Assembly: GCF_004684085.1 (NCBI RefSeq)
Contig: NZ_SRHZ01000046.1
Coordinates: 62,001-126,000, forward strand
Source: Stenotrophomonas maltophilia
GTDB taxonomy: Bacteria > Pseudomonadota > Gammaproteobacteria > Xanthomonadales > Xanthomonadaceae
Direction of reading: 5' to 3'
DNA: 64,000 nucleotides
A program made the position numbers and the translations under genes. The notes below the pieces were generated by a model. It had not been told where the DNA came from. It ran no database searches and saw only the letters and a program-made list of their open reading frames with translations. The stretch's first letter is position 1; each line of letters opens with the position of its first letter. Shown in pieces: positions 1 to 6,764 of this stretch.

Positions 1-1
1 G

Positions 2-697
2 CTAACCGGTGATGGATGCAAGGCGATAGGCGCAGCGCGCTGCGGCCATGCGCAGCGGTGGCTGGAGCTTCGAGCGAAGCTCGAAAGCTGCGCCGGAAGG
101 ATCACCCGTGTCGACGTGTGCGCTGATGACCTGGTGGGCGACTACCCATTGCGTATGGCGCAGAAGTGGTACGCCAATGGCGACTTCGACAACCGTGGTC
201 AGCGTCCCAAGGCGCAGCTTGTGGACGACTACGACAGCGGTGACGGCAAGACGTTCTACGTCGGCGGCAAGAAGTCGGAAAAGCAGCTGCGCGTCTATGA
301 AAAGGGTAGGGAGCAGGGCGACAAGAGTTCGCCGTGGGTGCGCTACGAGGCGCAATTTCGCAACTCCAACCGCAAGGAATTGCCGCTCGACATTCTGCGT
401 GATCCGGCGTCCTACCTGCTGGGTGCCTATCCGGTCCTGTCCTTTCTGCGCTGCGTTGCCACGCGCATCGAAATCACGAAAGCCGCCGTTGAAGCGACGT
501 GGAAGAGCGTTCGCCGCCACATCCGTCGCCAGTACGGCGCGGCCCTCAATTTCATTGCCAAGAACTGCCCTGACGATCAGGGACTGCGGGCGGTAATCGA
601 ATCCTGCACTTCGCCATCGCTGCCGAAGTGGGTCACAGGCGAAACAGCAGCGCATTGGCCCGAAATCGCGGCCGTACAGCCAACCCAGAAGGGGTAA
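2..697 (+). CDS. Inovirus replication initiation protein, 5' end outside window
   Basis: The reading frame is open from the window edge to a stop at 695-697, so only the C-terminal 231 residues are visible. It resembles the rolling-circle replication initiation factors of filamentous phages (RstA/phage replication protein family). The segment ITRVDVCADDLVGDYPL fits the conserved acidic core strand of that family. The protein would nick the phage double-stranded form to start single-strand synthesis. The ssDNA-binding protein gene follows after 4 bp, the usual inovirus order. The first internal Met (116) is not the real start because coding quality continues upstream of it. The family call rests on this motif, the length and the context. 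Confidence 0.8.
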   Translation, partial: LTGDGCKAIGAARCGHAQRWLELRAKLESCAGRITRVDVCADDLVGDYPLRMAQKWYANGDFDNRGQRPKAQLVDDYDSGDGKTFYVGGKKSEKQLRVYEKGREQGDKSSPWVRYEAQFRNSNRKELPLDILRDPASYLLGAYPVLSFLRCVATRIEITKAAVEATWKSVRRHIRRQYGAALNFIAKNCPDDQGLRAVIESCTSPSLPKWVTGETAAHWPEIAAVQPTQKG

Positions 698-701
698 CGA
701 A

Positions 702-1013
702 ATGATCCAGAACGTCATCAAGGTCACCGTCCTGTCGTCCAGCGTTGATGAGCGCGGTGGCAGCTTCAAGAACGATGCAGGCGAGAGCGTGGAATACACC
801 ACCCGCAAGCAGAAGGCCAAGCTTGAAACGGCAGGCTTTGCCTATCCGTTCGACGTGCGCCTGGACAAGGGTCAGCAGCCCTTCGCCGAGGGCGAATATG
901 AGTTGGACGTGGCCGCCATGGCTCAGGTCAACAAGGGTGTTCTGTCGCTGAGCAAGTTCACCGCCCTGCGTGCGATGCCCAAGGCCGCACCACGTCCGGC
1001 AGGACAGGCCTAA
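702..1013 (+). CDS. Phage single-stranded DNA-binding protein (gpV-like)
   Basis: A 103-residue soluble protein in the place of gene V of filamentous phages. These proteins coat nascent single-stranded phage DNA and shift replication from double-strand to single-strand synthesis. It begins with a beta-rich MIQNVIKVTVLSSSVDERGG stretch and ends in a Pro/Ala-rich tail, consistent with a small OB-fold binder. A GGGGTAACGA stretch before the ATG can serve as ribosome binding site. It is tightly packed between the replication gene (4 bp) and the next small gene (3 bp), indicating one early operon. The call rests on size, order and sequence character. Confidence 0.8.
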   Translation: MIQNVIKVTVLSSSVDERGGSFKNDAGESVEYTTRKQKAKLETAGFAYPFDVRLDKGQQPFAEGEYELDVAAMAQVNKGVLSLSKFTALRAMPKAAPRPAGQA

Positions 1014-1016
1014 GTC

Positions 1017-1271
1017 ATGGGCCTCTGCGTTGCTTTCGGGGAAGACGGAACGCTGATCCCAACCGGTCAGCCCGTCGATCAGTGCGCGGGGTACGTACTG
1101 ATGAGTAGCGCAGAGGCCTCCACCGTGAGCCTGATTGCCGAGGCGTTCCAGCCACCCACCAAAGAGCAGTTAGCCGTGTGGGCGGTGTCGCCGATGGCCC
1201 TGATTCTCTTCTTCTTCGTCGTCGCCCGGATCGCCGGTTCCGTGGCGTCGTTCTTCAACACCAACCGGTAA
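1017..1271 (+). CDS. Small phage membrane protein, unknown role
   Basis: An 84-residue protein with one strong membrane segment near its C-terminus (about residues 58-80, around SPMALILFFFVVARIAG). The N-terminal 55 residues are polar with two cysteines (Cys4 and Cys23). It sits between the ssDNA-binding protein and the major coat gene. In filamentous phages this slot holds small virion or membrane proteins, so a minor coat role is possible. I do not recognise a named family. The start is the ATG 3 bp after the previous stop, which suggests translational coupling. Confidence 0.7.
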   Translation: MGLCVAFGEDGTLIPTGQPVDQCAGYVLMSSAEASTVSLIAEAFQPPTKEQLAVWAVSPMALILFFFVVARIAGSVASFFNTNR

Positions 1272-1299
1272 CCCATCCACTCATGAAAGGAGCATCACC

Positions 1300-1437
1300 A
1301 TGGATTTCAGCGGAATTCTGGACGGCCTGTCCGTCGCCTCGGCCACCACTGCCATCGTCGCCGCGGCGGCGCTGATCGCGCTGGTCGGTTTCTCCAGCTG
1401 GGCGGCACGCAAGGTGGCGGGCTTCTTCGGCAAGTAA
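1300..1437 (+). CDS. Major coat protein (pVIII-like), 45 aa
   Basis: A 45-residue protein with an acidic/amphipathic N-terminus (MDFSGILDGLSVAS), a hydrophobic middle (about residues 17-33) and a basic end (RKVAGFFGK). This is the layout of the mature major coat protein of filamentous phages: acidic outside, membrane-spanning helix, and basic residues facing the DNA. A strong AAAGGAG lies upstream at 1286-1292. A perfect hairpin terminator follows directly, as after gene VIII in other inoviruses, which would give high transcript levels. There is no separate long signal peptide; the protein appears to be made in mature-like form. Low-complexity Ala codons fit a coat helix. Confidence 0.8.
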   Translation: MDFSGILDGLSVASATTAIVAAAALIALVGFSSWAARKVAGFFGK

Positions 1438-1453
1438 TGCGAAGGGGCAGGGT

Positions 1454-1476
1454 GGGGCAGGGAAACCTGCCCCTTT
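1454..1476 (+). terminator. Intrinsic terminator after major coat gene
   Basis: GGGGCAGG (1454-1461), a GAAA tetraloop and CCTGCCCC (1466-1473) form a perfect 8-bp stem followed by TTT. The position just after the coat gene matches the central terminator of filamentous phages, which separates the highly expressed coat region from the structural and assembly genes. Confidence 0.8.
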
Positions 1477-1491
1477 CTATTGGGAGGGCGT

Positions 1492-1641
1492 ATGGACTTT
1501 GAAAGCATCATGGCCTCGTTGCAGCCCGCAACGGCCGCACTGGCTGTTCTAGGGGCCGCAGCGCTGTACGCGCAGATCAAATTCTGCCTGTGGGCTGCAC
1601 CGAAGGTCGCGCGGTTCTTCATCGCTCGGAGGGTCGGATGA
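1492..1641 (+). CDS. Second coat-like small membrane protein, 49 aa
   Basis: MDFESIMASLQPATAALAVL begins a 49-residue protein with an acidic start, an Ala-rich membrane helix (about residues 13-34) and a basic tail (KVARFFIARRVG). It closely mirrors the layout of the major coat protein just upstream and shares its MDF start, so it may have arisen by duplication and serve as a minor tip protein. GGGAGG at 1482-1487 is the ribosome binding site. Its stop overlaps the next ATG (ATGA). Confidence 0.65.
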   Translation: MDFESIMASLQPATAALAVLGAAALYAQIKFCLWAAPKVARFFIARRVG

Positions 1642-1715
1642 TCCTGTGCCTGTTTGCGGGGCTGCTGAGCGCGCTGTGTGGCATTGCAGCGGCCATTGGG
1701 CTGGATGCGCGATGA
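1638..1715 (+). CDS. Very small hydrophobic phage protein, 25 aa
   Basis: A 25-residue, almost wholly hydrophobic peptide (MILCLFAGLLSALCGIAAAI, then GLDAR). It overlaps the upstream stop (ATGA at 1638-1641) and its own stop overlaps the next ATG (1712-1715), so translation looks coupled on both sides. The size and position fit the tiny tip proteins VII/IX of inoviruses. No family can be assigned from so short a sequence. Confidence 0.5.
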   Translation: MILCLFAGLLSALCGIAAAIGLDAR

Positions 1716-2686
1716 AATGGACTGCTGCGCTACTTGCAACCATGCTCGCGCTGTTCGTGCCGGATGGTCACGCTGCAGCGCCGATGGATGATGCCGGCCA
1801 AGCCATGGTGAATTGCCAGAACAACCCTGTATTCAATGCGGGCAACTCGGCCAAAGAGTGCGTTGACCTGGGCAAAATCTATGATGGCTCTTGTGCAGTC
1901 GGACTCAAGGCCATTCCTAAGGACTACATCTCATTCTTTCCCTACAACTGCGACAAGAAGTGCAGCACAAGGCCCGAAGAATTTGGGTGGAAAGGTGGGC
2001 CAACTGCGGGTTCCGTAAACGTCTGCCACAACGGCTGTATGTACTCCAGTTCGCTGGATGCCTCCGGCGTGGCCGGCGTCTCCTATCTCCCAACCGGAGG
2101 AACCTGTAGCACGTCAGATGCCCCCGAACCGACACCAGCAGGCGACGGCACCGATCCGGGCAGCGGCGGGGGCGAAACTGGTGGCGGCGATGGTGGCGGC
2201 ACTAACCCGGGTGGTGGCGATGGTGATGGCGGTGGCGGGACCAATCCGGGTGGCGGGGATGGCGGTGGCGGTACCGGCCCGGGGGATGGTGATGGCGGCG
2301 GTGAGGAAGGTGGTGGGGACGGCGGTGGCGGCACTGGACCCGGTCCCGGTCCGGGGGAAGGTGACGGCGATGGGGATGGCCCAGGTACGCCCGGAGAGGA
2401 TGGCGGGCCGCTCTACGAGCACGACAAGAACCTGACCATTCCCAAGGTCTACGCCGAGTTTGAGCAGCGGGTGAAGAAAGCGCCGATCATCGACGCCACA
2501 AAGCGATTCTTTACGGTTTCCGTTGGCGGCAGCTGCCCGGTGTTCACCGTTCCAGCGTCGGCGTACTGGGAGGCCATGACGTTCGACCTGCACTGTAGCG
2601 GCGCCATCTTCGCGCTGTTGCAGCTGATCGGCTGGGTGCTGCTGGCGATGGCCGCATACAGGGCCGGGGAGATTGCACTCACATGA
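1712..2686 (+). CDS. Adsorption (minor coat pIII-like) protein
   Basis: A 324-residue protein with a signal peptide (residues 1-22, ending in GHAAA), a cysteine-rich N-terminal domain (about 30-132, eight cysteines), a long Gly/Asp-rich linker (about 143-230) and a C-terminal domain with a membrane anchor (about 297-317). This is the pIII layout: N-terminal receptor binding, flexible glycine linker, and an anchored C-terminal domain at the virion tip. The ATG at 1712 is preferred over 1646 because it overlaps the preceding stop and starts the signal peptide directly. The linker DNA is a run of GGN codons that should be prone to length change. Confidence 0.85.
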   Translation: MKWTAALLATMLALFVPDGHAAAPMDDAGQAMVNCQNNPVFNAGNSAKECVDLGKIYDGSCAVGLKAIPKDYISFFPYNCDKKCSTRPEEFGWKGGPTAGSVNVCHNGCMYSSSLDASGVAGVSYLPTGGTCSTSDAPEPTPAGDGTDPGSGGGETGGGDGGGTNPGGGDGDGGGGTNPGGGDGGGGTGPGDGDGGGEEGGGDGGGGTGPGPGPGEGDGDGDGPGTPGEDGGPLYEHDKNLTIPKVYAEFEQRVKKAPIIDATKRFFTVSVGGSCPVFTVPASAYWEAMTFDLHCSGAIFALLQLIGWVLLAMAAYRAGEIALT

Positions 2687-3030
2687 TGCACTTTGCCGCT
2701 TTCGTGACCGCTCAAGCCGGATGGCTGCAGGACCTCACTACGTGGTTTCGCAAGCAGATTGAACGGTTCTGGGATGCGATCGTTCAGTTCTTCAACGACC
2801 TGATCATCCTTGCCATCAAGGCCCTGCTTGAACTGGTGGTCATGGCGTTTGAGCGCCTGCCGGTACCGGACTTCATGCAGCAGTACAGCATCGGCGGACT
2901 GCTTGGCAACGCCGGCTCCACCGTGGGCTGGTTCGTCCAGACCTTCCGCATCGGCGAGTGCTTGGCCGTCATCGCACTGGGGATCGCGTTCAAGATCACC
3001 CGCAAAATTCTGACCTTGGGGAAATGGTGA
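2683..3030 (+). CDS. Minor coat protein pVI-like membrane protein
   Basis: A 115-residue protein overlapping the end of the adsorption gene by 4 bp and directly before zot, the normal place of gene VI. It has several amphipathic or hydrophobic segments (about 8-16, 32-52 around AIKALLELVVMAF, and 85-105 around AVIALGIAF). It resembles the DUF2523-type proteins of Xanthomonadaceae and Vibrio inoviruses. It probably caps the virion end together with pIII. Family assignment is from layout and context. Confidence 0.7.
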   Translation: MMHFAAFVTAQAGWLQDLTTWFRKQIERFWDAIVQFFNDLIILAIKALLELVVMAFERLPVPDFMQQYSIGGLLGNAGSTVGWFVQTFRIGECLAVIALGIAFKITRKILTLGKW

Positions 3031-3031
3031 C

Positions 3032-4354
3032 ATGCTTGTTTTCAACGAAGGCGTGCCGCGCGCAGGCAAGAGCTACGACGCGGTAAAGAACCACATCCTG
3101 CCGACGATCAAGAAAGGGCGACGGGTGTTCGCTCGCCTCAACGGCCTGAACCATGAGCGCATTGCCGAGTACCTGGGCATGCCAGTGGATGAGGTGCATC
3201 AGCTGCTCACGCTGGTGGATACCAAGGACGTCGCCAGTACGTTCGCCTGCTACAAGGATGACGCGACCGGCCAGTGGTGCATTCCAGATCAGTTCAAGGA
3301 TTCGCTGTGCGTCATTGATGAGGTTCACGAGTTCTATGTGGCACAGCGCCAGCCGTTGCCGGATGCCGTGGAGAACTTCTGGGCGCTGCTCGGCCAGAAT
3401 GGCGGCGATGCGGTGATCATGACGCAGTGGATCAACCGCGTGCATCAGGCGGTGCGTGCGCGCATCGAGCGCAAGAACGTCTTCCAAAAGCTGACTGCGG
3501 TTGGCATGAAGAACCGCTATCGGGTGACCTTCTTCCATACCACTTCGCCGGGCAAGTATGAGCGAGTAGGGGGCAAGACCGAGAAGTACGACCCCGACAT
3601 CTATCCGCTCTACCACGGCTACGCCGTGGGGTCGGAGAACACCGAGGTCTACGAAGAAGGCGGCACCAACATCTGGAAGGCGCTCGCGCTGAAAGGGTCG
3701 ATTTTCGGCGTGATCGGCATCGTGGGGGCGGCAGTTTTTATTGGCTTCTTCATGACCGGTGGCGGCTTGGTGCCGGAGGAAGAGAAGAAAGACGATCTGC
3801 CGGGCATGAAGGCTCAGGCGTCTAGCACCGCAAACCCAGCGCCGCAGGTGCCAGGCGTGCCAGTCAAGAAGGCCGAGCCGGATCCACTGGCGAAGCTCAG
3901 TCCTGAGCAACGCTACGTCGCCCAACTGTCGAAAGCGAACCGGATCCGGCTGGCTCTTACGGCCACCTTTGGAGACCGTGTTGTCGGCATGGTCGAATGG
4001 GTGGACAGTAGCAACAACACTGCCGATCAGCTGAGCTTTGACGCGCTCATTGCTATGGGCTACCGGGTGCGTGTGTTCGCCTACGGGGCCAAGCTGACCG
4101 CCGAGGATTTCACCGTGATTGCCACGGCATGGCCGCGTGAGGCGCCGCAACGTGACGTGGATTCGCGCCTATATCGCCTAGACGACGCGAGCGCGGGCGC
4201 GGGCCTTGCGACCGCAGGGAGTGAGGCCGGCGCCGGCGTCCGCGTCAGTGGCGGGCAGGGCACGCCTACCGCGAACGGAAGCACGCTGGTGCGCGTCGGT
4301 GATCGCCCGATGGGGACATTCCCAGAATCGAAGCCGTATCCGGCCAGCTTCTAA
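3032..4354 (+). CDS. zot: Zot-like phage assembly ATPase (pI)
   Basis: A 440-residue protein with an N-terminal P-loop ATPase domain: Walker A GVPRAGKS at residues 7-14 and Walker B LCVIDEV at 92-98. One membrane segment follows at about residues 221-241 (IFGVIGIVGAAVFIGFF), then a periplasmic tail of about 195 residues rich in Ala, Gly and Ser. This is the zonula occludens toxin/gene I family, whose phage role is energising virion extrusion through the inner membrane. The ATG lies 1 bp after the previous stop with GGGGAA upstream. The periplasmic tail varies between phages. The toxin name does not imply toxicity here. Confidence 0.9.
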   Translation: MLVFNEGVPRAGKSYDAVKNHILPTIKKGRRVFARLNGLNHERIAEYLGMPVDEVHQLLTLVDTKDVASTFACYKDDATGQWCIPDQFKDSLCVIDEVHEFYVAQRQPLPDAVENFWALLGQNGGDAVIMTQWINRVHQAVRARIERKNVFQKLTAVGMKNRYRVTFFHTTSPGKYERVGGKTEKYDPDIYPLYHGYAVGSENTEVYEEGGTNIWKALALKGSIFGVIGIVGAAVFIGFFMTGGGLVPEEEKKDDLPGMKAQASSTANPAPQVPGVPVKKAEPDPLAKLSPEQRYVAQLSKANRIRLALTATFGDRVVGMVEWVDSSNNTADQLSFDALIAMGYRVRVFAYGAKLTAEDFTVIATAWPREAPQRDVDSRLYRLDDASAGAGLATAGSEAGAGVRVSGGQGTPTANGSTLVRVGDRPMGTFPESKPYPASF

Positions 4355-4363
4355 CGTGACGTA

Positions 4364-4846
4364 TCACGGGCAGCGGTCGTTCGGAGAAAGCACCCAGCCA
4401 CCGTCAGCGGCCATCTGCCTGTAGGGCTTTCCAGCGAAGCACTGGACATTGCTGGTCGGCTGGTCCCCGCAGCGCGAACCCGGCAGATTCTCCCAGCCGC
4501 CTTCGATTCGACGGAACAGCATTCCGTTGATGCAGCGCATATCACGGCCCATCTGCTCGGGGCGTGCGCGCGCAGCCGATACAGCGGATGCAGCGGTCAG
4601 TTCACGCCGTGGCGTGGCTGGTGCGCGTGTATGTGCAGGCGTGGGCGTTGCCGCTGGCGTTCCCACGGATTCAGCCGCGCGGCGCAAGCCTTCAAAGCGC
4701 TCGCTCCACGCACTGTTGGTTCGGCCAAGCGTCAGCACACCGATGGTGGCAAGGCTCACCACGGTCAGAAAGCCTGTAATCAGCCATGGGAAGTACCAGC
4801 GACGGCGCTCAATGGGCGGCAAGTATTCCGGTCGTTCGCGTTCCAT
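4364..4846 (-). CDS. Membrane-anchored protein with Cys-containing tail, unknown
   Basis: A 160-residue protein encoded against the phage structural genes. Residues 1-18 are charged, a membrane segment follows (about 19-39, FPWLITGFLTVVSLATIGVL), then an Ala/Pro/Thr-rich linker and a C-terminal domain with cysteines (RCINGMLFRRI to SPNDRCP). The ATG at 4846 is chosen for its GGGGGAA ribosome site; upstream codons to 4918 lack one. The final 70 residues contain two similar GMLFRR/GKPYRQ units, each before a Cys-containing turn. The gene lies downstream of 4915-5238 on the same strand, probably as an operon. Function unknown; it could be a secreted or surface accessory protein of the prophage. 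Confidence 0.6.
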   Translation of the reverse strand: MERERPEYLPPIERRRWYFPWLITGFLTVVSLATIGVLTLGRTNSAWSERFEGLRRAAESVGTPAATPTPAHTRAPATPRRELTAASAVSAARARPEQMGRDMRCINGMLFRRIEGGWENLPGSRCGDQPTSNVQCFAGKPYRQMAADGGWVLSPNDRCP

Positions 4847-4886
4847 ACGTTCCCCCAAGGCTTCCTGAGCGCATTGTAGCCGGGGT

Positions 4887-4905
4887 GTAGGGGCAGAGCC
4901 CCTAC
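4887..4905. repeat. SMAG-like GTAG palindrome inside the prophage
   Basis: GTAGGGGC-AGA-GCCCCTAC is a perfect 8-bp stem with a 3-nt loop and a GTAG end, as in the SMAG repeats of S. maltophilia. It lies between two minus-strand prophage genes and could terminate or stabilise their message. Confidence 0.5.
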
Positions 4906-4914
4906 GGATGCGCC

Positions 4915-5238
4915 TCACACGCGCTGGCGAGGCCTCGGCCCCGGTACCGGCAGGACACCCGCCACAGGATCGGCGTCAGGGCCAGCCATCGCATTGGAAG
5001 ACCGCTTTGCGCGACGATGGGCAACCTCGGCCAGGTCAACGATGCCTGCACGCCCGAATGGTCGTTTCTGGCCGCCTCGGGCAATTTCCATCATCCGGCG
5101 CCATTCCTGCGCCTGCGCTGCCAGCAGAGAAAGCCACGCCAGATCTTGCGGTTCCAACTCGCGGCCTTCGGGTGTGACCAATCGGCCCGCCTTAAACGAA
5201 AAACCGGCCCAAGGGCCGGTTAGGTTGCGATCACGCAC
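4915..5238 (-). CDS. Small prophage protein (DUF3653-like)
   Basis: A 107-residue product from a GTG at 5238, chosen because GGAG lies 7 bases upstream and coding character fades above it. The frame stays open to 5862 without good coding sequence. The core RNLTGPWAGFSFKAGRLVTP, the later EGRELEPQDLAWLSLLAAQAQEW segment (split across residues) and RRMMEIAR resemble a small protein seen in Xanthomonadaceae filamentous phages (DUF3653-like, from memory). The tail is Pro/Arg-rich. It heads a minus-strand pair with 4364-4846. Opposite-strand genes in this phage group often include regulators or immunity proteins, but no DNA-binding motif is visible. Confidence 0.5.
   Translation of the reverse strand: MRDRNLTGPWAGFSFKAGRLVTPEGRELEPQDLAWLSLLAAQAQEWRRMMEIARGGQKRPFGRAGIVDLAEVAHRRAKRSSNAMAGPDADPVAGVLPVPGPRPRQRV
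5198..5220 (-). terminator. Terminator-like hairpin inside the start of the minus-strand gene
   Basis: Read on the minus strand, ACCGGCC-CTTG-GGCCGGT is followed by a run of five Ts. This is a textbook intrinsic terminator shape, located about 7-15 codons after the GTG start at 5238. It may be coincidence of the TGPWAG codons or may attenuate the gene. Confidence 0.4.
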
Positions 5239-5306
5239 AATCAGGCTCCATGCCACAGCAGGGCTGAGGGTCGAGGCAAGATGCGTGCCAGCCACCCCCG
5301 TAGCGT

Positions 5307-5334
5307 AATGAACATAATATACATTATGCGAAAT
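5307..5334 (-). other. dif-like XerCD recombination site (site 1)
   Basis: Minus-strand reading gives ATTTCGCATAA-TGTATA-TTATGTTCATT. The central 20 bases CGCATAATGTATATTATGTT are identical to the core of the Escherichia coli dif site: two XerC/XerD arms around the TGTATA crossover region. Filamentous phages of Xanthomonas and Stenotrophomonas integrate at dif with host XerCD, so this is either a prophage/chromosome junction or the phage attachment site. Confidence 0.85.
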
Positions 5335-5837
5335 GCTGTATCTGGCCTGATCCGGTTCGTGGGCTCGGCTTGGCAATGGCTGATCGACGTTGAACGGCCG
5401 CCCCCGCTGCAGCAGACATTCGCCCCGATTGCTACGAAAGTTCGCCCCCCAATTATTGGCTTGCCCAAAGAGACGCCCCCGAGACTTCTGCGCGAACAAG
5501 AATTCGCCCCTTGCTCCGCTGACAATTGCGGTATCGGCGCCTTCTGCTTCACCAATTCGGTAGCTTCTACATGGCCGGCGACGGTCTGCCTCAAATCTGA
5601 CGGCCTCAACTGCCGAGTTCTCGACAGATTTCAAGACCGCCTCGTCGTGGCGTTGATGGGCCTGCTGCTGCATGCATTGCAATCTAAGGACATGACCGTA
5701 GTCATGATTCCACAATTGCTCCATGCACCCAAACACGATCAGGGCGAGGAACCTGGCGCCTTGTGTTGACGTCCTTCGCATGCAGCCATGCTGCCCGCAC
5801 CTGGCCTGTGCCACGACCAGAAATTTGCGAAATAGCG
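5335..5837. other. 503-bp stretch without a supported gene
   Basis: Open frames exist on both strands but none shows a ribosome site, a recognisable motif or convincing codon use. The notable feature is TTCGCCCC repeated at 5419, 5441 and 5503, with a related TTGCCC at 5461, giving spacings close to multiples of 21 bp (two helical turns). Such phasing suggests a protein-binding array or part of the phage origin region, but this is inference. Confidence 0.5.
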
Positions 5838-5939
5838 ATGAATGCAGCTGCCGTGCCCGCACTCAACCTGGACAGCGTCAGATACCATGTGATCTGCACC
5901 AGGCGCAGCTGCGGAGTACTCCCCAATGAACGAAATTGA
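5838..5939 (+). CDS. Tentative 33-aa ORF, phage-like
   Basis: MNAAAVPALNLDSVRYHVIC starts a 33-residue frame that overlaps the following small gene by 14 bp, in the coupled style of phage genes. No clear ribosome site is present and no family is recognised. It may be an upstream coupling ORF or chance. Confidence 0.25.
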   Translation: MNAAAVPALNLDSVRYHVICTRRSCGVLPNERN

Positions 5940-6054
5940 TCGGTCGATCATGATCATCGCCTTGGTCATCGCCGTCTGGGCCTGTTCGTTTACAGGTTGG
6001 GCGATCTGGCTGGCAAATAGAGCGCGTCGTAGGAAGCTCTTTCGAAGTGAATGA
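5926..6054 (+). CDS. Small single-pass membrane protein, 42 aa
   Basis: A 42-residue protein with one membrane helix (about residues 8-31, SIMIIALVIAVWACSFTGW and on) and a basic tail ANRARRRKLFRSE. GGAG lies 9 bases before the ATG. The size and layout are like inovirus minor coat or small inner-membrane proteins. It sits between the two dif-like sites, so it may belong to the phage or to a second, partial element. Confidence 0.45.
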   Translation: MNEIDRSIMIIALVIAVWACSFTGWAIWLANRARRRKLFRSE

Positions 6055-6199
6055 GCTCAGGAGGCTTCGCGCCGCGATCGCTGGTTGGCGCGGCCGCCAG
6101 AGGTGATCATCCCGGGCCGTGCCCGAACTGCGTTCACTTGCTTCGCGCATCGATCCTAGAGTAGTATTGGGTCAATAAAACTTTATAAATCAATACTTT

Positions 6200-6227
6200 A
6201 CTTCGCATAACGTATCTTATGTTTCTG
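6200..6227 (+). other. dif-like XerCD site (site 2), opposite orientation
   Basis: ACTTCGCATAA-CGTATC-TTATGTTTCTG has XerC and XerD arms matching dif (CGCATAA and TTATGTT) but a different 6-bp central region. Its orientation is opposite to the site at 5307-5334. Altered central regions are common at XerCD-mobile element junctions. It marks a likely border between prophage and the following accessory block. Confidence 0.65.
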
Positions 6228-6371
6228 ACCCCCTTGCAAGTGCATGGCTACGCAGAACTTTCGCGTCCTGGGCCCGATGCTGTGTTGCTGATGCGGCTTT
6301 CCCTGATAGACGCCGCTGGTGTGCTCTGACAGATTCGCCTAGCCAATCCAGGCGTCCCTAGGGGAATTTCT

Positions 6372-6701
6372 ATGGCAGCTCGATATGTCCTGAGTCGCTC
6401 AGGTACGCAGTATCGCTTCGTTCTGAAGGCCGGCAACAACGAAATCATCCTCACGAGCGAGTTGTACGTCTCCAAGCAAGGCGCACTCACCGGCATTGCG
6501 TCGGTGAAGACCAACTCTGCCGACGATTCACGCTATGAGCGCAAGAATGCTTCCAACGGGCTGCCAATGTTCAATCTCAAGGCTGGCAACGGTGAGCGAA
6601 TCGGTACCAGCGAGACTTACTCATCCACCCAGGCACGAGAAGCTGGCATCCAGTCAGTCAAGAACAACGCGCCTACGGCGCCGGTTGATGATCAGGTCTG
6701 A
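6372..6701 (+). CDS. YegP-like protein with two DUF1508 repeats
   Basis: A 109-residue protein made of two homologous units of about 45 residues: GTQYRFVLKAGNNEIILTSE with SKQGALTGIASVKTNS, and PMFNLKAGNGERIGTSETY with TQAREAGIQSVKNNAP. This is the tandem DUF1508 (YegP) layout, a small beta-rich cytosolic fold of uncertain function. AGGGGA sits 7 bases before the ATG. It is the first gene beside the dif-like site and is closed by a hairpin at 6714-6733, so it appears monocistronic. Confidence 0.85.
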   Translation: MAARYVLSRSGTQYRFVLKAGNNEIILTSELYVSKQGALTGIASVKTNSADDSRYERKNASNGLPMFNLKAGNGERIGTSETYSSTQAREAGIQSVKNNAPTAPVDDQV

Positions 6702-6713
6702 GTGTTCTTCTTG

Positions 6714-6733
6714 GGGAGCCCGCGCGCTCCCCA
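6714..6733 (+). terminator. Hairpin after the YegP-like gene
   Basis: GGGGAGC-CCGCGC-GCTCCCC forms a perfect 7-bp stem 12 bp after the stop. The following sequence (ATTACC) lacks a proper U-run. It could also act for the convergent gene ending at 6765. Confidence 0.5.
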
Positions 6734-6764
6734 TTACCGATCTTCCCTTCCCTGCTCCTTCCGC

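Noticed and set aside
4915..5862. 315-codon minus-strand open frame as one gene
   Set aside because: Only the last third looks coding; the upper part crosses a dif-like site and has no ribosome site. A GTG start at 5238 with GGAG explains it better.
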